A stretch of 64,000 nucleotides of DNA from Shimia ponticola (GTDB lineage Bacteria > Pseudomonadota > Alphaproteobacteria > Rhodobacterales > Rhodobacteraceae). This document shows positions 35,842 to 42,748 of this stretch, in pieces. The DNA lies in NCBI RefSeq assembly GCF_007995215.1, contig NZ_VCDK01000002.1, positions 248,001 to 312,000 on the forward strand, in the 5' to 3' direction. Made by a program: the position numbers and the translations under genes. Position 1 is the stretch's first letter, and each line of letters starts with the position of its first letter. The notes beneath the pieces were generated by a model. It had not been told where the DNA came from and made no database searches. It was given only the letters and a program-made list of their open reading frames with translations.

Positions 35842-35866
35842 TGATGCAAATTCAACATTTGCATCA
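35842..35866 (-). promoter_or_regulatory. perfect inverted repeat, candidate operator or antiterminator element
   Basis: TGATGCAAAT and ATTTGCATCA form a perfect 10-bp inverted repeat around a five-base centre. It lies between the DUF1476 stop and the leader terminator of the methyltransferase gene. It has no T run. The high symmetry and AT content suit binding by a dimeric regulator, or an RNA hairpin competing with the terminator fold. Confidence 0.55.
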
Positions 35867-35869
35867 AGA

Positions 35870-36190
35870 TTATGAATCATGCTCACCCATTACTTGAGCT
35901 TTGGCCTGGATTGTCAGGTCCGCAACCATTTGGCGAATACCGCCCTCATCGGTCAAATGCCCGATGTCACCGACAAGCTTGCGAATGACGTCTTCGTCAC
36001 CGGCTTCCTCGAAATCCGACTTGATGACTTCGGTGACATAAGCCGCCATTTCGTCCTCGGACTTTTGCAGCATACCACCAGCCCATTCAGCCAGCATCTT
36101 GTTGCGGCGCGCGGCGACTTTGAACGCCATTTCGGCATCGTGGGCGAATTTGGCTTCGAACGCGTCAGCGCGATCTTTCATGTCAGTCAT
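35870..36190 (-). CDS. DUF1476 protein, F1-ATPase inhibitor subunit zeta
   Basis: 106-residue all-helical protein, starting [20 protein letters not shown]. Its inhibitory N-terminal helix is followed by [14 protein letters not shown] and a C-terminal helical bundle. In Paracoccus and other alphaproteobacteria this zeta subunit blocks ATP hydrolysis by F1, much as mitochondrial IF1 does. It is not near the atp genes, as is usual. It diverges from purC across 133 bases. Confidence 0.93.
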   Translation of the reverse strand: MTDMKDRADAFEAKFAHDAEMAFKVAARRNKMLAEWAGGMLQKSEDEMAAYVTEVIKSDFEEAGDEDVIRKLVGDIGHLTDEGGIRQMVADLTIQAKAQVMGEHDS

Positions 36191-36323
36191 CAGGGACCCT
36201 CCTCGTGATATGACAAGATATCAAGATTGCTGCGGCATGATGCAACCCAATCTGCGCAAAATCGCGCGTTGCTGCGCCTGCACCCTTGCCTTAAGAGAAG
36301 CCATCGAAATATGGAGGCCCAAA

Positions 36324-37085
36324 ATGGCGCGTCGCAAAAAGGTGTATGAGGGCAAGGCCAAGATTTTGTATGAAGGCCCTGAGCCGGGGACCTTGGTGCA
36401 ATATTTCAAAGATGATGCCACAGCCTTCAACGCCGAAAAGAAGGACGTGATCGACGGCAAGGGGGTCTTGAACAACCGCCTGTCCGAATTCTTCATGACC
36501 GGCCTGAACCAGTTGGGCGTGCCGACCCACTTTATGAAACGCCTGAACATGCGCGAACAACTGATCCGCGCCGTTGAGGTTGTTCCGCTGGAAGTGATCG
36601 TGCGCAACTATGCGGCAGGCACTCTTGCGAAACGTCTGGGTCTGGAAGAGGGCACGATGCTGCCACGTCCGATCGTCGAGTTTTGTTACAAGGACGACTC
36701 GCTGGGCGATCCTCTTGTCGCGGAGGAGCACATCATCGCATTTGGCTGGGCTTCGCAGCAGGACCTCGACGATATGGTCGCGCTTGCCCTGCGCGTGAAC
36801 GATTTCATGACGGGCGTGCTCTACGGGGTCGGCATTCGACTGGCTGACTTCAAGATCGAGATCGGGCGTGTCTGGGATGGCGACTTCCAGCGTCTGATCG
36901 TGGCCGATGAAATCAGCCCCGACAGCTGCCGCCTGTGGGATATCGAAACGGGTCGCAAGCTGGATAAGGACGTGTTCCGGCGTGATCTCGGCGACTTGGC
37001 GGACGCGTATACAGAAGTCGCTCGGCGGTTGGGTGTCCTGCCGTCGAACGCGACGCACCTGCCCAAGCCGACGCTCATCAACTGA
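36324..37085 (+). CDS. purC: phosphoribosylaminoimidazole-succinocarboxamide synthase (SAICAR synthetase)
   Basis: PurC joins aspartate to CAIR with ATP. The 253-residue protein shows the family start [18 protein letters not shown], the [10 protein letters not shown] loop, [16 protein letters not shown] and the signature [13 protein letters not shown] stands five bases before the ATG. It begins the purC-purS-cupin-purQ group, which puts SAICAR synthetase with the subunits of FGAM synthase. Confidence 0.97.
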   Translation: MARRKKVYEGKAKILYEGPEPGTLVQYFKDDATAFNAEKKDVIDGKGVLNNRLSEFFMTGLNQLGVPTHFMKRLNMREQLIRAVEVVPLEVIVRNYAAGTLAKRLGLEEGTMLPRPIVEFCYKDDSLGDPLVAEEHIIAFGWASQQDLDDMVALALRVNDFMTGVLYGVGIRLADFKIEIGRVWDGDFQRLIVADEISPDSCRLWDIETGRKLDKDVFRRDLGDLADAYTEVARRLGVLPSNATHLPKPTLIN

Positions 37086-37126
37086 GCCGCTGGAATTGAG
37101 TATTTTGGAAAGATGAAGAGGACATC

Positions 37127-37360
37127 ATGCGCGCAACGGTGACTGTGATGCTGAAGAACGGCGTTCTTGACCCGCAAGGTGAAGCCGTGAAATCCGCTTT
37201 GGGCTCCATGGGTTTTGACGGTGTCGATGGGGTGCGTCAGGGCAAGGTGATCGAGCTTGATCTTGCGGACGGCACGACCGAGGCACAGGTGACCGAGATG
37301 TGCGAAAAGCTTCTCGCGAACACCGTCATCGAAAGCTACCGCGTGGAGATGGGCGGGTGA
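37127..37360 (+). CDS. purS: phosphoribosylformylglycinamidine synthase subunit PurS
   Basis: PurS is the small subunit of the three-part FGAM synthase (PurSQL), which helps ammonia pass from PurQ to PurL. The 77-residue protein is full length (MRATVTVMLKNGVLDPQGEA to ESYRVEMGG). Its stop overlaps the GTG start of a cupin gene. PurL is not in the window. Confidence 0.96.
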   Translation: MRATVTVMLKNGVLDPQGEAVKSALGSMGFDGVDGVRQGKVIELDLADGTTEAQVTEMCEKLLANTVIESYRVEMGG

Positions 37361-37710
37361 ACCAGCCGCTCAGCCGCAGCACCGCGCCCCATTACGTGTG
37401 GGGTCAGGGGTGTGATGGCTGGCATCTGGAACAATCCGAGACCCTGTCCGTGATCGAAGAACGTATGCCTCCGGGAAGTCAGGAAGTGCGCCATTCGCAT
37501 GGGCGGGCGCGGCAGGTCTTTTACACGCTTGAGGGCACTTTGACGCTTGAACTCAGCGGTGTGCCGCTTGAGCTTGGTCCGGGACATAGCCTGTCGATCG
37601 CGCCGGGTTGCCCACATCAAGCCATGAATGTTTCGGACAGCGATGTCCGGTTCCTTGTTATCTCAACACCGCCGGCGCAGGGCGACCGGCAGTCTGAACC
37701 ACCAGTCTAA
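37357..37710 (+). CDS. cupin domain protein inside the pur operon
   Basis: 117-residue single cupin with the two conserved motifs: EVRHSHGRARQVFYTLEG (about residues 43-60) supplying His ligands and APGCPHQAMNVSD near residue 85. The start is GTG overlapping the purS stop by four bases, and purQ follows 12 bases after the stop, so it is embedded in the operon. Cupins may be metal enzymes or sugar-phosphate isomerases, or may simply bind small molecules; nothing links it directly to a known purine step. Confidence 0.85.
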   Translation: MNQPLSRSTAPHYVWGQGCDGWHLEQSETLSVIEERMPPGSQEVRHSHGRARQVFYTLEGTLTLELSGVPLELGPGHSLSIAPGCPHQAMNVSDSDVRFLVISTPPAQGDRQSEPPV

Positions 37711-37722
37711 GAGAGGGTCGTC

Positions 37723-38391
37723 ATGCGCGCTGCTGTCATCGTTTTTCCCGGGTCAAACTGTGACCGCGACATGGCCGTTGCCCTGCGTGCTGTTGGCGCC
37801 GATGTCACGATGGTCTGGCACAAGGATGCGGATCTGCCAGACGGTGTCGACCTTGTTGCTGTTCCGGGCGGGTTTTCGTTTGGCGATTACCTGCGCTGCG
37901 GAGCAATTGCTGCCCAGTCTGCCGTGACCAAGGCACTTGTGCGCCATGTTGAACGTGGCGGATACGCTTTGGGCGTGTGCAACGGATTTCAGGTTCTGAC
38001 TGAAGCACAGATCTTGCCGGGTGCGTTGTTGATGAACGCTGGTTTGAAATACGTCTGTAAAACAAGCCCGCTGCGCGTCGAGACTTCTGAGAGCATCTTT
38101 ACACAGGGCTACAATGCCGGCTCCGAGATTGCGATCCCGATTGCGCATCATGAGGGGAATTACACCGTCGACGACGATACGCTGTCTCGGCTGAAGGGGG
38201 ATGACCGTGTGGCATTCCGGTATCTCGAAAATCCCAACGGTGCGACCGACGACATCGCAGGGGTTTTGTCCGAAAATCGCCGTGTGCTAGGCATGATGCC
38301 ACATCCGGAACGTGCCGCTGATCCCGCACTTGGCAATGCGGACGGTGCCGCGTTCTTCCGTGGGATCGCAGAAGCCTTGGTAGCGGCGTAA
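37723..38391 (+). CDS. purQ: phosphoribosylformylglycinamidine synthase subunit PurQ
   Basis: PurQ is the glutaminase that feeds ammonia to FGAM synthase. The 222-residue protein is a class I glutamine amidotransferase: the nucleophilic Cys lies in ALGVCNGFQ and the His-Glu pair in [10 protein letters not shown]. It starts [16 protein letters not shown]. Gene order purS-cupin-purQ and close spacing support one transcript. Confidence 0.97.
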   Translation: MRAAVIVFPGSNCDRDMAVALRAVGADVTMVWHKDADLPDGVDLVAVPGGFSFGDYLRCGAIAAQSAVTKALVRHVERGGYALGVCNGFQVLTEAQILPGALLMNAGLKYVCKTSPLRVETSESIFTQGYNAGSEIAIPIAHHEGNYTVDDDTLSRLKGDDRVAFRYLENPNGATDDIAGVLSENRRVLGMMPHPERAADPALGNADGAAFFRGIAEALVAA

Positions 38392-38426
38392 ATCGGCGCA
38401 GAAAACCCGAGCCGCTTGAGAAGCCC

Positions 38427-38449
38427 CCCAAGGCGCAGTACGCCTTGGG
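38427..38449 (+). other. hairpin between purQ and dctB
   Basis: A perfect 9-bp stem, CCCAAGGCG with CGCCTTGGG, and loop CAGTA end one base before the probable ATG of the kinase gene. There is no T run. It may weaken translation initiation of the kinase or mark a boundary of the pur operon. Confidence 0.55.
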
Positions 38450-38450
38450 T

Positions 38451-40250
38451 ATGAGTGTGGATGTAAACACCAAAGACGTTGACGCGGAGCAGGGCGGTTT
38501 TGGCCCGGTTTCGTGGGGTGTGCGCCTTTGGCTGGGTGTGCTTTTGGCGGTCGGATTGACCACGGTCTACCTGACCAACCAATGGCTGACCGAACGGTTC
38601 ACAGAGACGACGCTGCAACGCGCGCAACTTCGGCTCGCACTCTATAGCGGCAACCTGACCAGCGAATTGCAGCGCGCCTCTATCGTGCCGCAGTTTCTCG
38701 CCCGGGACCCGGCGCTGATCGGCGCGTTGAATTCAAATGACTACCTGACAACGTCGCAGCGGCTTTTGAGCTTTGCAGAGGAAACCAATCTGCGTGGGAT
38801 CATGCTGTTGGATGACGGCGGACGTGTCGTTGCCGCCAGTGAACGGGGTCGCCTAGGCGAGGTGCTGCGCAACGACGCCTATTTTGTTGCGGCGCTACGA
38901 TCGTCGGACACGATTTTCACGACCTTTTCGCGCGATGGACAACCTCTGGATTTTACCTATTCGCGGCGAATTGCCATTGGTCCCGACACGCTGGGCGTGA
39001 TTGTGGTCGAAGTGGACCTGCGGAAATTTGAACGCTCTTGGTCTGGGATTGCGGATGCCGTTCTGGTGACGAATTCCGAAGGCCAGATCATCCTTGCTAC
39101 GGAAAGCAGTTGGCGTGGATTGACAGAAGAGCAGGCTTTGCAGCGCCGCTCTGTGCCTTCGGCCATTGAACGGGCGTTGCGTGCCACGGCTGACTGGACC
39201 GCTTTGCCGGCAGACGCCTATGTTCAAGGGCGGGCGGTGCTGCGGCAGGAACTACGCGTGCCGTTTCAGGGCTGGCGTATGGTCAGTTTCACCACCTACG
39301 CCAGCGTCCGCGAACGCGTGAACACTGTGCTGGCGCTTGAGATCATGGGATTCGCCATCCTGTTTGCACTCAGCTTTTATGGATTGAACCGCCGGACGGC
39401 CTCGCGGCTGCGCCTGTTTCAACGCGACGCGGCAGAACTTCGCCAGTTGAACACACGCCTGCAGCGGGAAATCGCCGAACGTCAAAAGGTGGAAAAGACG
39501 CTGGAAGTGGCAGAGCAGACCCTCGCGCAGTCATCGAAATTGGCCGCCTTGGGTGAGATGTCAGCGGCGGTCAGTCATGAGCTGAATCAGCCGCTGGCAG
39601 CGATGAAAACCTACCTTGCCGGAGCGCGATTGTTGCTTCAGCGCAACCGCTCGGAAGAGGCCCTGTCGTCATTCCAGCGGATCGACGATCTGATCACACG
39701 CATGGGAGCGATCACAAAGCAATTGAAGAGTTACGCTCGTAAAGGTGACGATGCCTTCGAACCCTTGGAAATAAAGGGCGCGGTGAACTCAGCTCTTGAA
39801 ATGATGGAGCCGCAACTGAGGCGCAGAAACGTGCGGATTACCAAGGCTGTTCCATCGCATTCCGTGCGCATTCTGGGTGACCGATTGCGGCTCGAGCAAG
39901 TGATTATCAACCTCTTGCGCAATGCTCTGGATGCCACGCAGGGCGTCGACGCGCCAACGATTGAAGTGCTGGTGTCGGTCGGCGAAGACGTGATCCTCAC
40001 AGTCCGCGACAATGGCGGGGGCATTGAAGACCTCGATGCGTTGTTTGAGCCGTTCTACACCACCAAGGCCCCCGGTGACGGGGTTGGCTTGGGGCTTGCG
40101 ATCTCATCTGGCATCGTCAACGACTTGGGAGGACGGCTGACCGCGCGCAATACAGAAGACGGCGGGGCTGTATTCGAGGTCAGGCTTCCCATCTATAGCG
40201 AGGACAGCCGGGACATGCAGGCAGGCACACCAACGGAGGCGGCGGAGTAA
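38451..40250 (+). CDS. DctB-type sensor histidine kinase
   Basis: 599-residue kinase. A membrane segment near residues 25-45 and a second near 290-310 flank a double-PAS-like periplasmic sensor typical of DctB. A coiled coil (about 320-365) leads to the His box SHELNQPLAAM (His376) and the ATPase motifs (NLLRNALDAT, DNGGGI, GDGVGLGLAIS). DctB proteins sense C4-dicarboxylates or related carboxylates. The start is placed at ATG 38451, where a hairpin replaces a clear ribosome site. It overlaps the regulator gene by one base. No TRAP or DctA transporter gene adjoins, so the sensed ligand is uncertain. Confidence 0.87.
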   Translation: MSVDVNTKDVDAEQGGFGPVSWGVRLWLGVLLAVGLTTVYLTNQWLTERFTETTLQRAQLRLALYSGNLTSELQRASIVPQFLARDPALIGALNSNDYLTTSQRLLSFAEETNLRGIMLLDDGGRVVAASERGRLGEVLRNDAYFVAALRSSDTIFTTFSRDGQPLDFTYSRRIAIGPDTLGVIVVEVDLRKFERSWSGIADAVLVTNSEGQIILATESSWRGLTEEQALQRRSVPSAIERALRATADWTALPADAYVQGRAVLRQELRVPFQGWRMVSFTTYASVRERVNTVLALEIMGFAILFALSFYGLNRRTASRLRLFQRDAAELRQLNTRLQREIAERQKVEKTLEVAEQTLAQSSKLAALGEMSAAVSHELNQPLAAMKTYLAGARLLLQRNRSEEALSSFQRIDDLITRMGAITKQLKSYARKGDDAFEPLEIKGAVNSALEMMEPQLRRRNVRITKAVPSHSVRILGDRLRLEQVIINLLRNALDATQGVDAPTIEVLVSVGEDVILTVRDNGGGIEDLDALFEPFYTTKAPGDGVGLGLAISSGIVNDLGGRLTARNTEDGGAVFEVRLPIYSEDSRDMQAGTPTEAAE

Positions 40251-41587
40251 TGGCCAAAGCTATGAAAATCGCGATCGTCGATGATGAAAAAGACATGCGC
40301 CAATCGATCAGCCAATGGCTGGCATTGAGCGGATTTGATACCGAAACCTTTGCCACGGCAGAGGATGCGCTGAAGCACATGGGCCCCGACTATCCGGGCG
40401 TTGTGGTCAGTGACATCAAGATGCCTGGCATGGACGGCATGCAGTTCCTGAAAAAGGTGATGGGTCTCGACAGTGCTTTGCCAGTGATCATGATCACCGG
40501 GCATGGCGATGTTCCCATGGCAGTTGAGGCAATGCGCGTAGGTGCCTTTGATTTCTTGGAAAAACCGTTCAATCCGGACCGAATGACCGAATTGGCCAAG
40601 AAGGCCACGATCGCGCGGCGCGTCACGCTGGATAACCGAGCCTTGCGCAAAGAATTGTCCGATGGCTCGGCCTTGATGAACAAGTTGATCGGTTCAAGCC
40701 CCATCATGGAGCGCTTGAAAGAGGATATTCTCGATCTTGGTCAGGCGGACGGTCATGTCCTGATCGATGGCGAGACCGGGACCGGCAAGACCCTCGTGGC
40801 GCATGCGCTGCATGCGGTGGGCGCGCGTGCTACGAAGCGGTTCGTGCTGTGCTCTTGCGCGGCCTATGATGAAGACGAACTGGCGTCGCGGCTCTTTGGC
40901 CCGGTTGGCGAAGGGATGGATCAGCCACTGTTGGAATATGCCCGCGGTGGAACGCTCGTTCTTGAGGATATCGAGGCGCTGTCAGCAGCCCTGCAAACCC
41001 GTCTGCTGGCAGCCATAGACGCGCAGGGCAGTCCGGCGGAAACGCGCATTGTTGCCATCAGTAACCTGCAAGAGCAGGGTAAGAGTTGCGAAGACGTGCT
41101 GCGGCCGGACCTGTTCTATCGCCTCGCAGCGCTGCGGATCACGGTGCCACCCTTGCGACAACGCGGTGAAGATATCCTCGCGCTGTTCACGCGTTTGTCT
41201 GAACAGTTTGCAGACGAGTATGGCTGCGAAGCGCCCGAGGTAAGCGCGCAGGAGGCGGCACAATTGCTGCAAGCGCCTTGGCCCGGCAATGTGCGCCAAT
41301 TGATCAATGTTGCGGAACGTGCGGTTCTACAAAACCGTCGTGGATCGGGAACGATTGCCTCGCTTTTGATGACCGATGCCGAAGACGAGCGGCCCGTCAT
41401 GACCACCGAAGGCAAACCGCTCAAGGAATATGTCGAGGCGTTTGAAAGGATGCTGATCGACAACACGATGCGCCGCCATAAAGGGTCCATCGCATCGGTC
41501 ATGGAAGAGCTGTGCCTGCCGCGCCGGACATTGAATGAAAAGATGGCGAAATACGGTCTGCAACGCGCCGATTACCTCGCGCAATAG
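40250..41587 (+). CDS. DctD/NtrC-type response regulator lacking the GAFTGA loop
   Basis: 445-residue regulator: receiver (1-120, phospho-acceptor Asp55 in VVVSDIKMPG), AAA+ domain (about 145-375) and a C-terminal Fis-type helix-turn-helix (IASVMEELCLPRRTLNEKM). Walker A is intact (GETGTGKT, 174-181) and GNVRQL is present. Where canonical members have LFGHEKGAFTGA, it reads LFGPVGEGMDQP, and the Walker B acidic pair is ED (239-240) rather than DE. The protein probably cannot drive sigma-54 in the standard way. It is cotranscribed with the kinase (TAATG junction). Confidence 0.88.
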   Translation: MAKAMKIAIVDDEKDMRQSISQWLALSGFDTETFATAEDALKHMGPDYPGVVVSDIKMPGMDGMQFLKKVMGLDSALPVIMITGHGDVPMAVEAMRVGAFDFLEKPFNPDRMTELAKKATIARRVTLDNRALRKELSDGSALMNKLIGSSPIMERLKEDILDLGQADGHVLIDGETGTGKTLVAHALHAVGARATKRFVLCSCAAYDEDELASRLFGPVGEGMDQPLLEYARGGTLVLEDIEALSAALQTRLLAAIDAQGSPAETRIVAISNLQEQGKSCEDVLRPDLFYRLAALRITVPPLRQRGEDILALFTRLSEQFADEYGCEAPEVSAQEAAQLLQAPWPGNVRQLINVAERAVLQNRRGSGTIASLLMTDAEDERPVMTTEGKPLKEYVEAFERMLIDNTMRRHKGSIASVMEELCLPRRTLNEKMAKYGLQRADYLAQ

Positions 41588-41597
41588 GGCGGTTTCC

Positions 41598-42266
41598 ATG
41601 ACAACTCTGGGTGTGCTGTTCGATATGGACGGCCTATTGCTCGATACCGAACGCGTGGGGATGCAGGCGTTCCAAGAGACGGTCGCGCCCCTGGGCATGG
41701 GGTCTGTGCAGGCCGAGGCGTTCTATCTGTCATTGGTTGGCGGTACGCGCGGTGGAACCATCGACGCGATTGCCAACACCTTGACCGAACATGACGCAGA
41801 TGAGGTCTATGAGTCATGGCGTGCCGCTTTCGGCCGGAAATTGAGCGACGGCGTCCCGTTGCGTCCGACAGTGCTCGAAGCTTTGTCACGGTTAGAGGCA
41901 TCGGGCGTACCCATGGCGGTTGTCACCTCAACGCAAGGGGCGGATGCGCGGCATCATTTGGCCGAAGCTGGGATATTGAGGTTCTTTGTCGGGGTGATCG
42001 GTGGCGATGACGTGAAAAATGGCAAACCAGATCCCGAGCCGTATCAGCGCGGCGCGGACCTGTTGTCGATTGCGCCTGAGAAATGTGCGGCCTTTGAGGA
42101 TAGTGACACTGGCACGCTTGCCGCAGTGACCGCGCGCTGTAGGACGTGGCAAATCCCCGATTTGCGCCCCGCCGGGCGCCCAATTCCAGCAATCGGGCAG
42201 GGGATGGCGAGCTCGCTCTTGGACGCTGTGTTCCAATCTGGACTGATTGACGCCAAGGTCTTGTGA
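41598..42266 (+). CDS. HAD superfamily phosphatase (subfamily IA)
   Basis: 222-residue haloacid-dehalogenase-fold hydrolase. Motif I is LFDMDGLLLDTE, motif II is VVTSTQGAD, the Lys of motif III lies in KNGKPDPEPY and motif IV is AFEDSDTG. The helical cap sits between motifs I and II. The sequence resembles beta-phosphoglucomutase/phosphoglycolate-phosphatase-like enzymes, but the substrate is unknown. ATG 41598 begins ten bases after the regulator stop, so it may share that transcript. Confidence 0.85.
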   Translation: MTTLGVLFDMDGLLLDTERVGMQAFQETVAPLGMGSVQAEAFYLSLVGGTRGGTIDAIANTLTEHDADEVYESWRAAFGRKLSDGVPLRPTVLEALSRLEASGVPMAVVTSTQGADARHHLAEAGILRFFVGVIGGDDVKNGKPDPEPYQRGADLLSIAPEKCAAFEDSDTGTLAAVTARCRTWQIPDLRPAGRPIPAIGQGMASSLLDAVFQSGLIDAKVL

Positions 42267-42748
42267 TCGCCGTTCCACCGCGTGTTAAGCATTTTGGGCA
42301 TTGTAATTTAATCCATGCGGCCCTTATTGTGACAGTAGGCCCAGCAATATGCCTGTTGGCCTGAATGATTTTCCCACCCTTGCGTGCAGTGGTCACACCA
42401 GACCCCGCAACGGTTGGAGCGAGTTAAGCCAGATCGCGGCTTTGCTGTGACGGTTTTGAATACACCGGGGTTCGCCTCGGTCACGAATGGGTGGGGCGTG
42501 GAAATCATGCCGCACCGGAGACGAAACGCGATGCAACGCGCGCAGTGCAGCCCCGCCGGACAGCGGGAACGGACGACAACAGGACCCGAGACGTTCAGGC
42601 GTTTCTTGCGGCCAGTTGCGTCTAAGCCATCCGCGCGCATCGCTTCTAACAGACATCCACGTGAATTGGGGCCACCTGGGCCTAACCTGTTGCAACCCAA
42701 CGGACTTTCTCCGGGTGGGCCTGATGCACGTCGGTGCAAGAAGGTTCT
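42267..42748 (+). promoter_or_regulatory. long leader and promoter region of rne
   Basis: 482 bases with no credible coding frame. The AT-rich stretch around 42290-42315 (ATTTTGGGCATTGTAATTTAATCC in two pieces) is a likely promoter, which would leave a leader of about 430 bases. The 3' part is GC-rich with several short repeats: TGCA-CGTCGG-TGCA at 42725-42738, GTTGCAAC at 42689-42696, and CCCAACGG facing CCGGGTGGG just downstream. Long structured leaders of RNase E genes mediate autoregulation in enterobacteria; the same is an inference here. Confidence 0.55.

Noticed and set aside
35787-35866. SAM/SAH or SAM-II riboswitch before the homocysteine methyltransferase gene
   Set aside because: The short leader lacks the conserved cores that I recall for these riboswitches. 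Only two simple hairpins are visible.
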